Positions 45,553-54,613 of a DNA stretch of 64,000 nt are shown piece after piece. The first letter of the stretch is position 1. The number at the start of each line of letters is the position of its first letter. Made by a program: the position numbers and the translations under genes. The notes below the pieces were generated by a model. The model ran no database searches. It was not told the origin of the DNA and worked only from the letters and a program-made list of their open reading frames with translations. The stretch lies in the NCBI GenBank assembly GCA_964388955.1, contig CAYMCO010000022.1:22813-86812 (forward strand), read 5' to 3'. This stretch comes from CAYMCO01 sp964388955 (GTDB lineage Bacteria > Chloroflexota > Anaerolineae > Anaerolineales > E44-bin32).

Positions 45553-47607
45553 CTAGGCTGAGGCCCCCTCCCGCTCCGATTCCCGCGCCGAGGCCCCAGC
45601 TCGTGACAGCAGCTCAGCGGCCTGCTGGATCGCCCCCGTGAGCATGCGCAGGGATTCAAGATAGTCCCGAAGCACCTCCGCCCGCTTGCGACACAGGCTG
45701 TAGATCTCAGCTCCGAAATCCCCCATGCCGCGATCGAGCTTATCCCGCAGCGAGGTCAAGATCGCCCAAGCATCCGTCACCCTGGCTGTCCGGTTCTTCC
45801 CCCAGTACAGATCACGGCGGCCCTGGTTCGACCCCCCGCACGTATGCCGGTACCAGACTGGATAGCTCATCTCGGGGGCCCACGAGGCGCCCCTCAGCCC
45901 GCGCTCCGGATCCCGCAACGTCGCCACGGCCTCGTCTCCCCTGCCCGAAGCGAGGTGGCCTAGGGCTGCATCCAAAGCCCGAAGGTCGCGCGCGTAATAC
46001 ACATGCAGTGGGTGCGCATCCTCCGCCTCAGCGCCATCCAGGAAATTGAGTTGTCCGGTCAGAAAGGAGGCCGCGCTTCGCAACCGATCCGCGGCGGCAT
46101 CCAGTTCGCGTTCGGATCCCGCTCGCCTCAAGGATTCGGCGTCCCTATCGAAGGCTTCCGCGGCCGCCAGCAGGCGCCCCAGCGAATTTACCAGCGCCTC
46201 GATCTCCCCGGAGGCGCCTTCGTCCGGGGGCTCCGAGATCGTATCCTGCAAGGCCTCCACCCTCGCCCGCAGGCTGTAGGGAGGTATGGCCGCTTGGTCC
46301 AGCCGGGCAAGCATCGAGCCATAGACGGCCACGGTCTCCGCGCCCTTATCGCGATCGACCACATCGGCCTGGTCGAACTGGGAATGGTAGATGGACTCGC
46401 GCAACTCCTCCAACCGGAACCTGGGCTGCAGGGGCGGGATTCCGAAGTACGCGTGTGCCAGAGTCTCCGTCCACGCCGTGACCCTGGGCTCAACCTGAGG
46501 CTCCTTCAAGGGAAAACTGGAGATGTCGTAGCTCTCGGCCGCAGATCGCACGAAGGGCAGCAACTCCGGTGAGGAGATGAAACCCATTTGTTGGGATCCG
46601 ACCGGGGAGAGCGTGTCGATATTGAACGCCGCGGTGGCCGCACCCGACCATTCCGGGTGCGCATCCAACAGATTCATGCAGCCGATGAGCCAATCGAATT
46701 GCGTATCCGGGGCGCCCGATTCCTCGGCGTCCGTGGAGATGAAGATCAGGGTATGCTGGGGCTGATAGCCGGAATCCAGCAGGGCCTTGGCCATCGCCAG
46801 GATCGCGCCCACGCCGACCGCGTTGTCCCAAAAGCCGGTGAACCAGGCGTCGTAATGCGCCCCAATTAGGATATAGCGATCATCCCGGCGGCCGGGAATC
46901 CTTCCCAGCACATTGTACCCGGTCCCCGCCGGATTGACCTCCACCGCGCTGTGCAAGGTGGCCGGAAGCGCGCCTCCAGCATCGAAGCGGGCCGCGATGC
47001 GCTTCCCATGGCGCAGGGGGATTTGCAGGATGGGGATCGTCTCCCTTGCGGTGCCGTTGTGAACGTTCAGCGCATCTCCGGACTCATGTTGCGCGTAGCT
47101 GTTGAGATAGTAGAAGACCAGGCCGGCCGCCCCATGCAGTTCCGCCTCATAGGCCATGCTGCCGATCCATGGCAGACGCTCGGCATCATATCCCAGGAAA
47201 GCGATTTGGTCCCCCACGTCCACCCCGATGTAGTCTTCAGCCGTGCCGCGACCCACATTGACCAGGTTCCTCGCCAGGCCTCCGTGCGGCGTCCCCGGTG
47301 TCGGAGGAAACGCGCAGGCGGGAATCGGATCCCCGCCCGCGACCTCCAGCCTGGCGCCGGAGAAATCCCACACGTGCACCGGGAAAGGCTCCTTGGCCAC
47401 CCCCTGCAGGCCGATGGCGCGCATTTCCTCGGCGATCAATTCCGCCGCCCGATGTGCGGCGGGAGTCCCCGCCGGCTTGAAGCCCAATTCGAAACTGCCG
47501 ATCCGGCTCAACCGATGGGCGAAGTCGAAAATGTATTCCCGGTCCAATTGCGCTCGAAACGCATCCTCCGCGCGGAGGGGCGTAGACCACGTGGACTCTG
47601 ATATCAT
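45553..47607 (-). CDS. M28-family metallopeptidase
   Basis: 684 residues. The zinc-site motifs of M28 aminopeptidases are visible: GAHYDAWFTGFWDNAVGV (His, Asp), STDAEESGAPDTQ (catalytic Glu and adjacent ligand), FNIDT (Asp) and YHSQFDQAD (final His). A PA-type insert (GLVFYYLNSYA) lies before the catalytic domain, and a C-terminal helical tail of about 200 residues resembles the dimerisation domain of transferrin-receptor/carboxypeptidase-II-like members. No signal peptide at the chosen ATG (47607, GGAGAGAGG upstream). It would release amino acids from peptides or N-acyl amino acids imported by the Dpp system. Confidence 0.82.
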   Translation of the reverse strand: MISESTWSTPLRAEDAFRAQLDREYIFDFAHRLSRIGSFELGFKPAGTPAAHRAAELIAEEMRAIGLQGVAKEPFPVHVWDFSGARLEVAGGDPIPACAFPPTPGTPHGGLARNLVNVGRGTAEDYIGVDVGDQIAFLGYDAERLPWIGSMAYEAELHGAAGLVFYYLNSYAQHESGDALNVHNGTARETIPILQIPLRHGKRIAARFDAGGALPATLHSAVEVNPAGTGYNVLGRIPGRRDDRYILIGAHYDAWFTGFWDNAVGVGAILAMAKALLDSGYQPQHTLIFISTDAEESGAPDTQFDWLIGCMNLLDAHPEWSGAATAAFNIDTLSPVGSQQMGFISSPELLPFVRSAAESYDISSFPLKEPQVEPRVTAWTETLAHAYFGIPPLQPRFRLEELRESIYHSQFDQADVVDRDKGAETVAVYGSMLARLDQAAIPPYSLRARVEALQDTISEPPDEGASGEIEALVNSLGRLLAAAEAFDRDAESLRRAGSERELDAAADRLRSAASFLTGQLNFLDGAEAEDAHPLHVYYARDLRALDAALGHLASGRGDEAVATLRDPERGLRGASWAPEMSYPVWYRHTCGGSNQGRRDLYWGKNRTARVTDAWAILTSLRDKLDRGMGDFGAEIYSLCRKRAEVLRDYLESLRMLTGAIQQAAELLSRAGASARESEREGASA

Positions 47608-47683
47608 CGGCACGATCCTCTCTCCGTTCTGCGCCAGGGGTGCCGGCCCCAAATCGCCCCTTCGGGGCCCGTGGCCGATCTCC

Positions 47684-48265
47684 TCAGACGGATTCGGAGG
47701 CCAACCGCTCCCCCAGGGCGAAGGCTTCCGCCATGACTGCTTTGTTCTTGCGGATCTCTTCCGGGTCACCGGCGCTCCCGAACACGTACCCGACCATCTC
47801 GGCGTCGATGTACCGGAACATATCCTGGAAAGCGCGCAGGCCGTTGATCGCCCCGGTGTCAAAGGGGTCCTTGTCCTCCCCGACCATGATGATCCCAAAG
47901 CGCTTTCCGGATAGGGCATGTTCCGTGGCGATCTCGCCGGTCATGGCATACAGCCGGTCGATGAACATCTTGGTCTGCGCTGAGACGTTGAACCAATAGA
48001 CCGGGCTGGCGATGGCGATGGCGTCCGCCTCCCGCAGTTTGGGATACAGGATCTGCATATCATCGTCGATGATACAACCCACATCCGGGCCGCCCTGGCA
48101 GGAATCGCAGGCATCGCAGGGCTGGATGTACATGCCGTGCAGATAGAAACTCTCCACTTGAGCACCCCTGGCCCTGGCCCCCTCCACCACCTGATCGGCC
48201 AGGGCGGCGGTGTTGCCGAATTTGCGCGGGCTGCCCTTGATTACGATCACCTTGCCCCCATCCAT
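47684..48265 (-). CDS. Flavodoxin-fold NAD(P)H-dependent FMN reductase
   Basis: 193 residues. IKGSPRKFGNTAALAD binds the FMN phosphate, CDACDSCQGGPDVGC is the Cys-rich insert seen in the iron-sulfur/flavoprotein-like branch, and ASPVYWFNVSAQTKMFIDRLY is the second flavin loop. Such proteins are electron carriers or reductases. The gene lies between the M28 peptidase and amidohydrolase 3, all in one direction. No fused cluster domain; redox partner unknown. Confidence 0.85.
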   Translation of the reverse strand: MDGGKVIVIKGSPRKFGNTAALADQVVEGARARGAQVESFYLHGMYIQPCDACDSCQGGPDVGCIIDDDMQILYPKLREADAIAIASPVYWFNVSAQTKMFIDRLYAMTGEIATEHALSGKRFGIIMVGEDKDPFDTGAINGLRAFQDMFRYIDAEMVGYVFGSAGDPEEIRKNKAVMAEAFALGERLASESV

Positions 48266-48405
48266 CCAGAGTCACTCCTTTCTCCAACGATCCTCAGGTC
48301 TCTTGAACTTCGGAGGCAGGCATTGGGGATCCCCAAAGCCCTATTCGTCACGCACCCGCTCGAAACGTGCCTCTCCGAACTTCAATGGCGCACTCACATT
48401 CGCCA

Positions 48406-49953
48406 TCACTTCCGCGAGTACATCACCTCGCCCCCGATCACGGTCATGACAACAGGGATATCCTTCAAGCCTCCCGGGTCAACCCGATAGGGGTCCTTCC
48501 CCAGCAGGACAAAATCCCCCAATTTCCCCACTTCCAACGAGCCCCGATCTCCCTCTTGAAAAGCGATTCGCGCCGCGTCGATCGTATACAGCTTCAGGGC
48601 CTCGTGCACGCTGACCCGCTCCATGGGGTTGGAGTGGTTGACCGCCGCGTGCACCCCAATCATAGGCCCCAATGGCGTGACGGTGCTGTCGGAACCGCCC
48701 GCCACCAGCAGGCCGGGGCGCACCAGTCGGCGCACCGGATCGACACGCCACATGCGCGCTTCTCCCAGGCTGCGTCGATAATCCTCGTGCGGCCAGTAGT
48801 GGTTGAACGGCGGCTGGATGGCCAGCGCAACCCCCAGCCGCTGGGCGCGTTCCACCTGCTCATCACGGATGACCTCGCAGTGCTCGATGCGGTGGCGGTG
48901 ATCCTCACGGGGATCCGCCTGCAGCGCGGCCTCATAGGCAGTGAGCGCCTGTTCGACGGCCGCATCTCCGACGGCGTGAAATGAAATCTGGAGACCTGCG
49001 CGGTGCGCTTCGTGGACGAAGCCCGTCACCTGCTCCTGAGAGTAATAGAGCGTGCCATAGCACGCAGGGGCATCGGCATAGGGCTCCGAGAGTGCCGCGG
49101 TCCGGGGGCCGACATCCCCGTCAAGCAGGATGCATCCGCCGATGCGCGGCAGCCCCAACTCCAGGGCCTTGTCCACATCCATGGTCTGGTAGTAGAGCAC
49201 AACCCGCAGCGGCAGTTCGGGCATCGCGGCCCAGAAAGCCCCCACGGATTCGTCCAGTTCCCCATCCGGGCTGCCCTCCAGGGCATGCAGGGTTGTCAGC
49301 CCCACGGAATGGGCTCTTCGGATCACGTCCGGGATCCTCGCCCGGGCCAGTTGGTCGAAATCGAAATGCGCATGGAATTTGCTATGGGCGTAGCTGTTGG
49401 CCCGATTGGTCAACAGGCCATTGGGGTCCTCCGCCTCATCTCGCAGCAGGCCAGGCATGTCCGCGGGTGGATTCAAGATCTCCAGCGCACGGGAGTTCAC
49501 TGCCGAGGAGTGCCCGGTGACCCCGATGAGATAGACGGGATTGTCCGGGGCGGCGGCATCCAATTCTCTGATGATGGGGCTGAATTCGCCTCCCTCCAGC
49601 GGATACTCCGTGTACCCCATGCCCAGGATCGGTTCGTCTTTGGAGACAGCCTTCACCGCCGCGTCAATCCGCTCTTTCAGGCCTCTGTGGTCATGCACGC
49701 CCTCCAGATCCACAGAGGCGGCATGCAGCGCCGTCCACAGAAAGTGCGTGTGGGTGTCAATCAGCCCCGGAACGACCGCCCTTCCCATGAGATCGAGGGG
49801 CTGCAGCCCACCGCACGCCGGCTCCACGTCACCCCAAGATCCGATGGCGGCGATCTTCCCCTCCCTCACCACCAGCGCTTCCGCAAAGGGCTGCCTGGGG
49901 TTCATGGTGATGATGCCCGCGTTCCGGATGGCGATGTTCCCTTTATTTTTCAC
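48406..49953 (-). CDS. YtcJ-like amidohydrolase (3)
   Basis: 515 residues. LIDTHTHFLW has the first HxH pair, HAVGDAAVEQAL and RIEHCEVI the next His ligands, and GSDSTVTPLGP the Asp; KLGDFVLLGKDPY ends the domain. A GTG start at 49953 with GGAAGGGG upstream is preferred to an extension to 49986. Third YtcJ-like gene in the window and clearly diverged from the other two. Its position between the glycerate-kinase-like and flavodoxin-like genes does not reveal the substrate. Confidence 0.82.
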   Translation of the reverse strand: MKNKGNIAIRNAGIITMNPRQPFAEALVVREGKIAAIGSWGDVEPACGGLQPLDLMGRAVVPGLIDTHTHFLWTALHAASVDLEGVHDHRGLKERIDAAVKAVSKDEPILGMGYTEYPLEGGEFSPIIRELDAAAPDNPVYLIGVTGHSSAVNSRALEILNPPADMPGLLRDEAEDPNGLLTNRANSYAHSKFHAHFDFDQLARARIPDVIRRAHSVGLTTLHALEGSPDGELDESVGAFWAAMPELPLRVVLYYQTMDVDKALELGLPRIGGCILLDGDVGPRTAALSEPYADAPACYGTLYYSQEQVTGFVHEAHRAGLQISFHAVGDAAVEQALTAYEAALQADPREDHRHRIEHCEVIRDEQVERAQRLGVALAIQPPFNHYWPHEDYRRSLGEARMWRVDPVRRLVRPGLLVAGGSDSTVTPLGPMIGVHAAVNHSNPMERVSVHEALKLYTIDAARIAFQEGDRGSLEVGKLGDFVLLGKDPYRVDPGGLKDIPVVMTVIGGEVMYSRK

Positions 49954-50039
49954 GGTCGACCCCTTCCAAGTCGGTCGCCCTCCCACGTGCGTCCGTCACT
50001 GATGTGGCATCCAAGCTGCAGCGGAAAGGCAATCCGGGA

Positions 50040-51467
50040 TCACCTTACCAGAATCAGCGAGAGATCGCACACGTTGTTCCCCGGCTGGTCGAATTGGATC
50101 GCATCCTCCAATTCGAGCAGCGCGGCGGTGGTGTTATGAGCCCTGAGGTCTCTTTGGATGTCCACACCCAGCGCCCTCGCCCGCCCGCTGGTGTGGCTGT
50201 CGACGATGCCCCCGGCGAAGTCCGTGGGCCCATCCGTGCCGTCTGTGCCCACAGAAGCAATCACAATGCCCTCACCGCCCGCAATCCCGCCGGCTGCGCC
50301 CAGAACGCATTCCTGATTCCGCCCGCCCACACCGGACCCCGTCCCCACCCTCACGGTCATCTCCCCCGTGGCAATCAGCCCGCACGGCGGCGGCAGCGGC
50401 CTGCCGTTCTTGGCGATCTCCTTGGCGATCCCCGCGAACACACATCCCACTTCCGCCGCCTCGCCCTCCAGCGCGGTGGAAAGGATCATCGCTTCCAGCC
50501 CCATCTCCCGGGCGACCCCCCTCGCCGCCTCGGCGCTGGTCTCGGGGTCCGCCAGAATCAACGTCTGCCAGTGGATGCCCATCTCTTCGAAATCCGCCTC
50601 CGTCAGCGCGCTGGAATCCGGATCAACTTGGAGCAGGCGTTCCCGCACTCGATCGGGCAGTTCATCCCAGAAGCCGAAGGTCTTCAACTCACCGGGGATA
50701 GCAGCCAGCCTCTGGCGATCCCGCTCAAGAACCGGCACGCTGGGACCCCATCCCATGCGCGCCTCCGCCTCCCGCCAACGATGCGTGTGGCTCAACACAA
50801 AATCGTTGACCACCAAGTTGACGACGGTGGCAGGATGGATGTGCCTGGCCAGCGCGCCGCCTTGCAGTTGGGTCAGCCCCATTCGCACCGCGTCCAACAC
50901 CCCGATGTCCGCTCCGCCCCTGAGGAGCACCTCCGTGGCCGTTCGCACCTCATCCAAGCTCAAACCAGGTGCGGGCAACGTCGTCAAGCTGGAACATCCC
51001 CCCTGCACGCATACAAAGACCAGATCTCTTTTCCCGGCCCGACGGGCGATCTCAACCATCCGCCGGGCGGCATTCGCCCCCGCGTCGTCGGGCAGCGGAT
51101 GCCCCGCCTCAACCACCTCGATATAGCGGAGGCCCCGCATCCGCTCACGGGCCACGGGCATGCCCGCCAGCCGCTTCTCAATCACCAATCCCGAACTGAT
51201 GCGGGAGCCTAAGATTTGATCCAGCGCCTCCGCGATCTGGAGCACCCCCTTGCCGGCGCCGAGTACGTATATCTCCTCGACCTCGGAAAGATCGATCTCC
51301 GATGAATCGACTTTGAGCCGCTGCCCCTGCAAATGCACCCTTTCTTTCGTGAGCCGGGCCGCATCGATGCGGGCCATCGCGCCATCGATGATATCCAACG
51401 CCAGGGCCCTGCCTTCGACGTCACCATGCGCAGTCAGTTGGGCACGATTCTCAACAATCGGATTCAC
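50040..51467 (-). CDS. Diverged glycerate 2-kinase-like protein (MOFRL/DUF4147)
   Basis: About 475 residues with both domains of bacterial glycerate kinase: an N-terminal domain (VLGAGKGVLQIAEAL, EAGHPLPDDAGANAARR) and a C-terminal MOFRL domain (GLIATGEMTVRV, GVGGRNQECVLGAAGG, GTDGTDGPTDFAGG, GNNVCDLSLILV). The loop usually written SGGGSAL reads QGGCSSL, and the usual KGG motif reads LQGG, so activity may be altered. It lies next to an equally diverged enolase homolog. The GTG at 51467 was chosen although a GTG at 51500 is possible; neither has an ideal ribosome site. Confidence 0.75.
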   Translation of the reverse strand: MNPIVENRAQLTAHGDVEGRALALDIIDGAMARIDAARLTKERVHLQGQRLKVDSSEIDLSEVEEIYVLGAGKGVLQIAEALDQILGSRISSGLVIEKRLAGMPVARERMRGLRYIEVVEAGHPLPDDAGANAARRMVEIARRAGKRDLVFVCVQGGCSSLTTLPAPGLSLDEVRTATEVLLRGGADIGVLDAVRMGLTQLQGGALARHIHPATVVNLVVNDFVLSHTHRWREAEARMGWGPSVPVLERDRQRLAAIPGELKTFGFWDELPDRVRERLLQVDPDSSALTEADFEEMGIHWQTLILADPETSAEAARGVAREMGLEAMILSTALEGEAAEVGCVFAGIAKEIAKNGRPLPPPCGLIATGEMTVRVGTGSGVGGRNQECVLGAAGGIAGGEGIVIASVGTDGTDGPTDFAGGIVDSHTSGRARALGVDIQRDLRAHNTTAALLELEDAIQFDQPGNNVCDLSLILVR

Positions 51468-51530
51468 GAGCCGCTCTCTTGCCTTCCTGTTGTGCGGCAC
51501 ATAGCGGCCTACACGCGGCGGCGGGGGGTG

Positions 51531-52829
51531 TCAGCCCAGGAACTTGGAAAGCACCTGCTCTCCGCTGTAGACCGCTGATTCTCCGAGGTGATCCTCGATG
51601 CGCAGGAGCTCGTTCAGGCTTGCCTCGCCGCCACTGTAAGCCCCGACGATCTTGCCTTGACCCAAGGCCTGTCCCACGCATAAGTGCGGGATGTAGGGGT
51701 CCCAGATCTCGCCCGAGCGCGGGGAGATGACCGTGCCGTAGCCGGACTCTTTCGCCAGCCAAATGGTTTCGAAGGTCTCCGTAAGCGTGCCCACCTGATT
51801 GGGTTTGATCACCAGCGCGTTGGCGACCCCCATCTCCACCCCTTTGCGCAGCCGGTTCCGCTGGGTGACGAACAGATCATCCCCCACGATCTGCACCCTG
51901 TCCCCGAGCCGCTCCGTCAGCTTCGCCCAGGAATCCCAATCGCCCTCATACAGAGGATCTTCGATGCTCAGGATGGGGTAACGGGCGCATTGGCTCTCCA
52001 GCTTATCGATCATCTCTTCCGCCGTCAGCACCTCTCCGTCGGCCTGCAGGTGATATTTTCCCTCCCGGTAGAGTTGGTTGGCGGCGATGTCCAAGTAGAT
52101 ACCGATATCCTCCCCGGGGGTATAACCCTCCGCCTCGATGAGGCGAGCCAGAGTCGCCAGGGCTTCCTCGTTTGAGTCGAAACGGGCGATCATGGTCCCC
52201 GCCACGTCCTTGATATTCGGCACGCCCGAGCCCGCGCGCTCCGCTTGTATCTGAGCCAACTTGGCGTAGATCCTCGAAGCGGCGATATACCCTTCCCGGT
52301 AGCTCTTCGCGAACAAGGGAAGCAGCGCGAATTCCTGAAAATCGCACACTCCCTCCAGACCGACATACGCCGGCCCGGAAAACATCATGTATACGAAGCA
52401 CAGGGGGATCTGCGCCCCTACGCCGAAATGTTCAAAGAGGGGGATTCCCAGCGACGCAGCAGCGGCCTTGGCGTTCGCCAGCGAGCTGGCAATGATGGCG
52501 TTGCTCCCCAGCCTGGAGCGATCCGGGGTGCCATCGAGTTCGATCATGGCATAATCGACCTCCGCCTGGTCAACCGCATGCCTCCCCTTCAGCGCGGCCG
52601 CGATCTCCCCTTTCACGTTGCTCACCGCCCTGCCCACCCCCAGGCCATCAAAGTAGGTCGGGTCTCCATCGCGTAGATCCGCGGGTTCGAACTCGCCGCG
52701 CGAGGTTCCCCCCGGCGCCGCGGCTCTGCCCAGACTGCCATCCTCCAGAATCACGTCCACTTCGACGGTGGGGATCCCCTTCTCGTTGATGATTTCCCTC
52801 GCCCGGACCTCACGAATGATGTCACTCAT
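51531..52829 (-). CDS. Diverged enolase homolog with altered catalytic residues
   Basis: 432 residues, the length of enolase and clearly homologous over the full barrel. The metal ligands Asp247, Glu290 and Asp317 and the base Lys342 (IKPNQVGTLTET) are kept. The usual SHRSGETEDT is SPRSGEIWDP (Pro370 for the His). The GGAHADN loop is replaced by SGPAYVGLEG, and the Glu of the EGGFAP loop is gone (VAGTMIARF). The N-terminal GASTG loop reads GGTSRG. These residues bind phosphate or act as acid/base in real enolases, so phosphoglycerate dehydration is doubtful. ATG at 52829, directly downstream of an AsnC/Lrp regulator gene. A true enolase is expected elsewhere in the genome. Confidence 0.85.
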   Translation of the reverse strand: MSDIIREVRAREIINEKGIPTVEVDVILEDGSLGRAAAPGGTSRGEFEPADLRDGDPTYFDGLGVGRAVSNVKGEIAAALKGRHAVDQAEVDYAMIELDGTPDRSRLGSNAIIASSLANAKAAAASLGIPLFEHFGVGAQIPLCFVYMMFSGPAYVGLEGVCDFQEFALLPLFAKSYREGYIAASRIYAKLAQIQAERAGSGVPNIKDVAGTMIARFDSNEEALATLARLIEAEGYTPGEDIGIYLDIAANQLYREGKYHLQADGEVLTAEEMIDKLESQCARYPILSIEDPLYEGDWDSWAKLTERLGDRVQIVGDDLFVTQRNRLRKGVEMGVANALVIKPNQVGTLTETFETIWLAKESGYGTVISPRSGEIWDPYIPHLCVGQALGQGKIVGAYSGGEASLNELLRIEDHLGESAVYSGEQVLSKFLG

Positions 52830-52953
52830 ATACCCGGTCCCTTGCCCCCTGCGATCCAACGGCCCCTCTTGCGACTAGAAGACAAGAGCGCTCGAAGAAT
52901 CACCCATGAATGATGTGGCCCTCAGCAGATGCGCCTTCTCACAGCATCTCTTC

Positions 52954-53409
52954 TCATTCTATTGGCAATATAGGACGGGTGCCGTATGCCATCTTGTAGG
53001 TGCGCAGGATCGTGAACGTGCGGGTGCCCTCTACTCCCGGGATCCGGCGCAGTTTCTTGGTCAAGAAGTCTGCCAGGTGCTCCCGATCGCGACAGAATAC
53101 CTCCACAATGGCGTCGAACTCGCCGGAGACCAGCAGCAGATAACTGACCTCATCGAGGCTCGCAATCGCCTCCATAGCCGGCTCGATCTTCTCCGATTTC
53201 AGGGTCAGCCCGATCAGCGCGGGGGCATCCAGACCCATCTTGTAGGGGTCCACCTCGCCGACGATATGCAGCACTCGGTCGTCGATCATGCGGCCCACGC
53301 GGTTGCGCACCGTGCCCTCGGAGACCTCCAGCTCACGCGCAATGGCGGTGAAGGGTTTGCGTCCGTCCTCTTTCAGTTGTGCGACGATGGCGCGATCGAG
53401 TTCATCCAT
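52954..53409 (-). CDS. AsnC/Lrp-family transcriptional regulator (2)
   Basis: 151 residues: wHTH (DRAIVAQLKEDGRKPFTAIARELEVSEGTVRNRVGRMIDD) and RAM domain (YLLLVSGEFDAIVEVFCRDREH, GVEGTRTFTILRTYKMAYG). It is a paralog of regulator 1: spacing, HTH helix and the final ILRTYKMAYG/ILKMHKLSYR block align. ATG at 53409 with AAGGGGAG upstream. It heads the enolase-like/glycerate-kinase-like genes. Its own promoter contains half-sites resembling the regulator 1 operator. Confidence 0.9.
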   Translation of the reverse strand: MDELDRAIVAQLKEDGRKPFTAIARELEVSEGTVRNRVGRMIDDRVLHIVGEVDPYKMGLDAPALIGLTLKSEKIEPAMEAIASLDEVSYLLLVSGEFDAIVEVFCRDREHLADFLTKKLRRIPGVEGTRTFTILRTYKMAYGTRPILPIE

Positions 53410-53450
53410 CTGGCTCCCCTTGGTCTGCACCATTCGAAATCCATTTATCC

Positions 53451-53479
53451 ATCCTATACGAGTCGCACATCCCGGTCAA
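53451..53479 (-). promoter_or_regulatory. asnC(2) promoter with TACGA-N1-TCGCA in the spacer
   Basis: On the minus strand TTGACC (53479-53474), 17 bp, TAGGAT (53456-53451). The spacer starts with TACGA at 53457-53461, the same register as in asnC(1), then TCGCA after one base instead of three. Autoregulation is likely but the site is degenerate. Confidence 0.5.
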
Positions 53480-53546
53480 GCTGGAAATGAGATTCTCGTG
53501 AACATCGGGGCTTCGTGCACCGGAACTACGGCTGGGGGCGACAAAA

Positions 53547-53568
53547 GCCACCCGGGATCCCGGGTGGC
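53547..53568 (-). terminator. Intrinsic terminator of the 53617-54204 gene
   Basis: A perfect 22-bp palindrome (11-bp arms, GC-rich) followed on the minus strand by TTTTG, about 50 bp past the stop codon. Confidence 0.75.
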
Positions 53569-53616
53569 CTTGGAAGCCGGACTGGCGCCCGGCCGAGATC
53601 CTTTCCCCTGATGCTG

Positions 53617-54204
53617 CTATTCGTCCTGTTCCTCCGGGCCGCGGCTGTCCGAAGCGACCATCAGGCGACCGACCAGCCAGAGCCCAATAATCAACCCCAC
53701 ACCACCGGAGACCGCGAGCACCTGCTCACGCCCTGTGTCATCCACCAGCACGCCCTCCCGCATCAGGATCTCCCGCATAGCGGCATCTCCAGCCTCCGAG
53801 GCGAGATACCAGCCCCCATCAGACTCGGAGGACATGCCCTCACCCAACAGGCCCTCATATAAGACGACGCCACCCCTCCCGCCCGAATTCGGGAGATAGA
53901 TCAAACGGTCCCACGCCGTGTACTCTCCCTCCGGTTCCGCCACATACCGGGTGATCACATAGCCGTAACCTGGATGCGCTGGCGGTTCGATCGGCCGCTC
54001 GGTATCCTCGAACTGGAAGAAACTAAAGGCCTGCAGGGCCTCAGGGTCCTCGATCTCAACCGGATCCTTGAGGCCGGGCCCGGTGATGACTACCTTGTCC
54101 GGCGGCCCTTTCGCGAGAGCCGGGGCATAGGGGATCACCAGCGCCGCGAGTAGTACGAAATACAGCGCAACTTGCGCTAATTGGGTCGATCGGCTGGATA
54201 CCAT
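53617..54204 (-). CDS. Secreted or membrane-anchored protein of unknown function
   Basis: 195 residues. A signal peptide with a VALYFVLLAALVIP core ends near APALAK. A beta-rich extracellular domain follows (VVITGPGLKDPVEIEDPEALQAFSFFQFED..., YGYVITRYVAEPEGEYTAWDRLIYLPNSGGRGGVVLYEG). Near the C-terminus a single transmembrane helix (GGVGLIIGLWLVGRLMV) precedes an acidic tail. ATG at 54204 with GAGGAGG upstream. No known family was recognised. It stands alone as a transcription unit, ended by a strong terminator. Confidence 0.7.
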   Translation of the reverse strand: MVSSRSTQLAQVALYFVLLAALVIPYAPALAKGPPDKVVITGPGLKDPVEIEDPEALQAFSFFQFEDTERPIEPPAHPGYGYVITRYVAEPEGEYTAWDRLIYLPNSGGRGGVVLYEGLLGEGMSSESDGGWYLASEAGDAAMREILMREGVLVDDTGREQVLAVSGGVGLIIGLWLVGRLMVASDSRGPEEQDE

Positions 54205-54613
54205 TGACAATTCCTCCTCGTTTCGCTTCACATTTTACAGCCTGGGGCTGCGACATGCATCCAAATCATCCCTTGCGTGCAGGCGAGGATCCCGCAGTGA
54301 TGGGAACAGGTCTCCAGACGGGCATCACCTTATATACACGGGCCCAGGCAGACGGGTCCCATCGCACTTGCGGTCCTCCAACTCCTGCCTCCCCCATCCC
54401 CCTTCCCCCCCTAGCATACTGGGACCGTTTTGCCCGGCGTCCCGGAGGTTGGGGAGGTGCAGGGTAAGCGAGGGCAATGCCCTCGCCTACCCTAGGGCCG
54501 CGCGAAAGAAGCGCATTTCAGCCTAGCCCTTCTTGTGCTACATTTGATGTGCGCATATGGTGGCAACCGGCCTTCGGGCGGTCCGCGCCCCGGGGCTCAG
54601 CGAGGAGATACTC
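54205..54613. other. Divergent intergenic region with a palindromic repeat
   Basis: It separates the divergently oriented genes at 54204 and 54614. It holds the 33-bp palindrome at 54461-54493, a pyrimidine-rich patch (54395-54415) and a weaker GGGAC/GTCCC hairpin (54421-54442). No gene seen. Confidence 0.55.
54461..54493. repeat. 33-bp REP-like palindrome
   Basis: Outer arms AGGGTA/TACCCT and inner arms GCGAGGGCA/TGCCCTCGC around one central base, with one mismatch pair between them. This looks like a repetitive extragenic palindrome or a strong hairpin. No second copy was noticed in the window. Confidence 0.5.
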
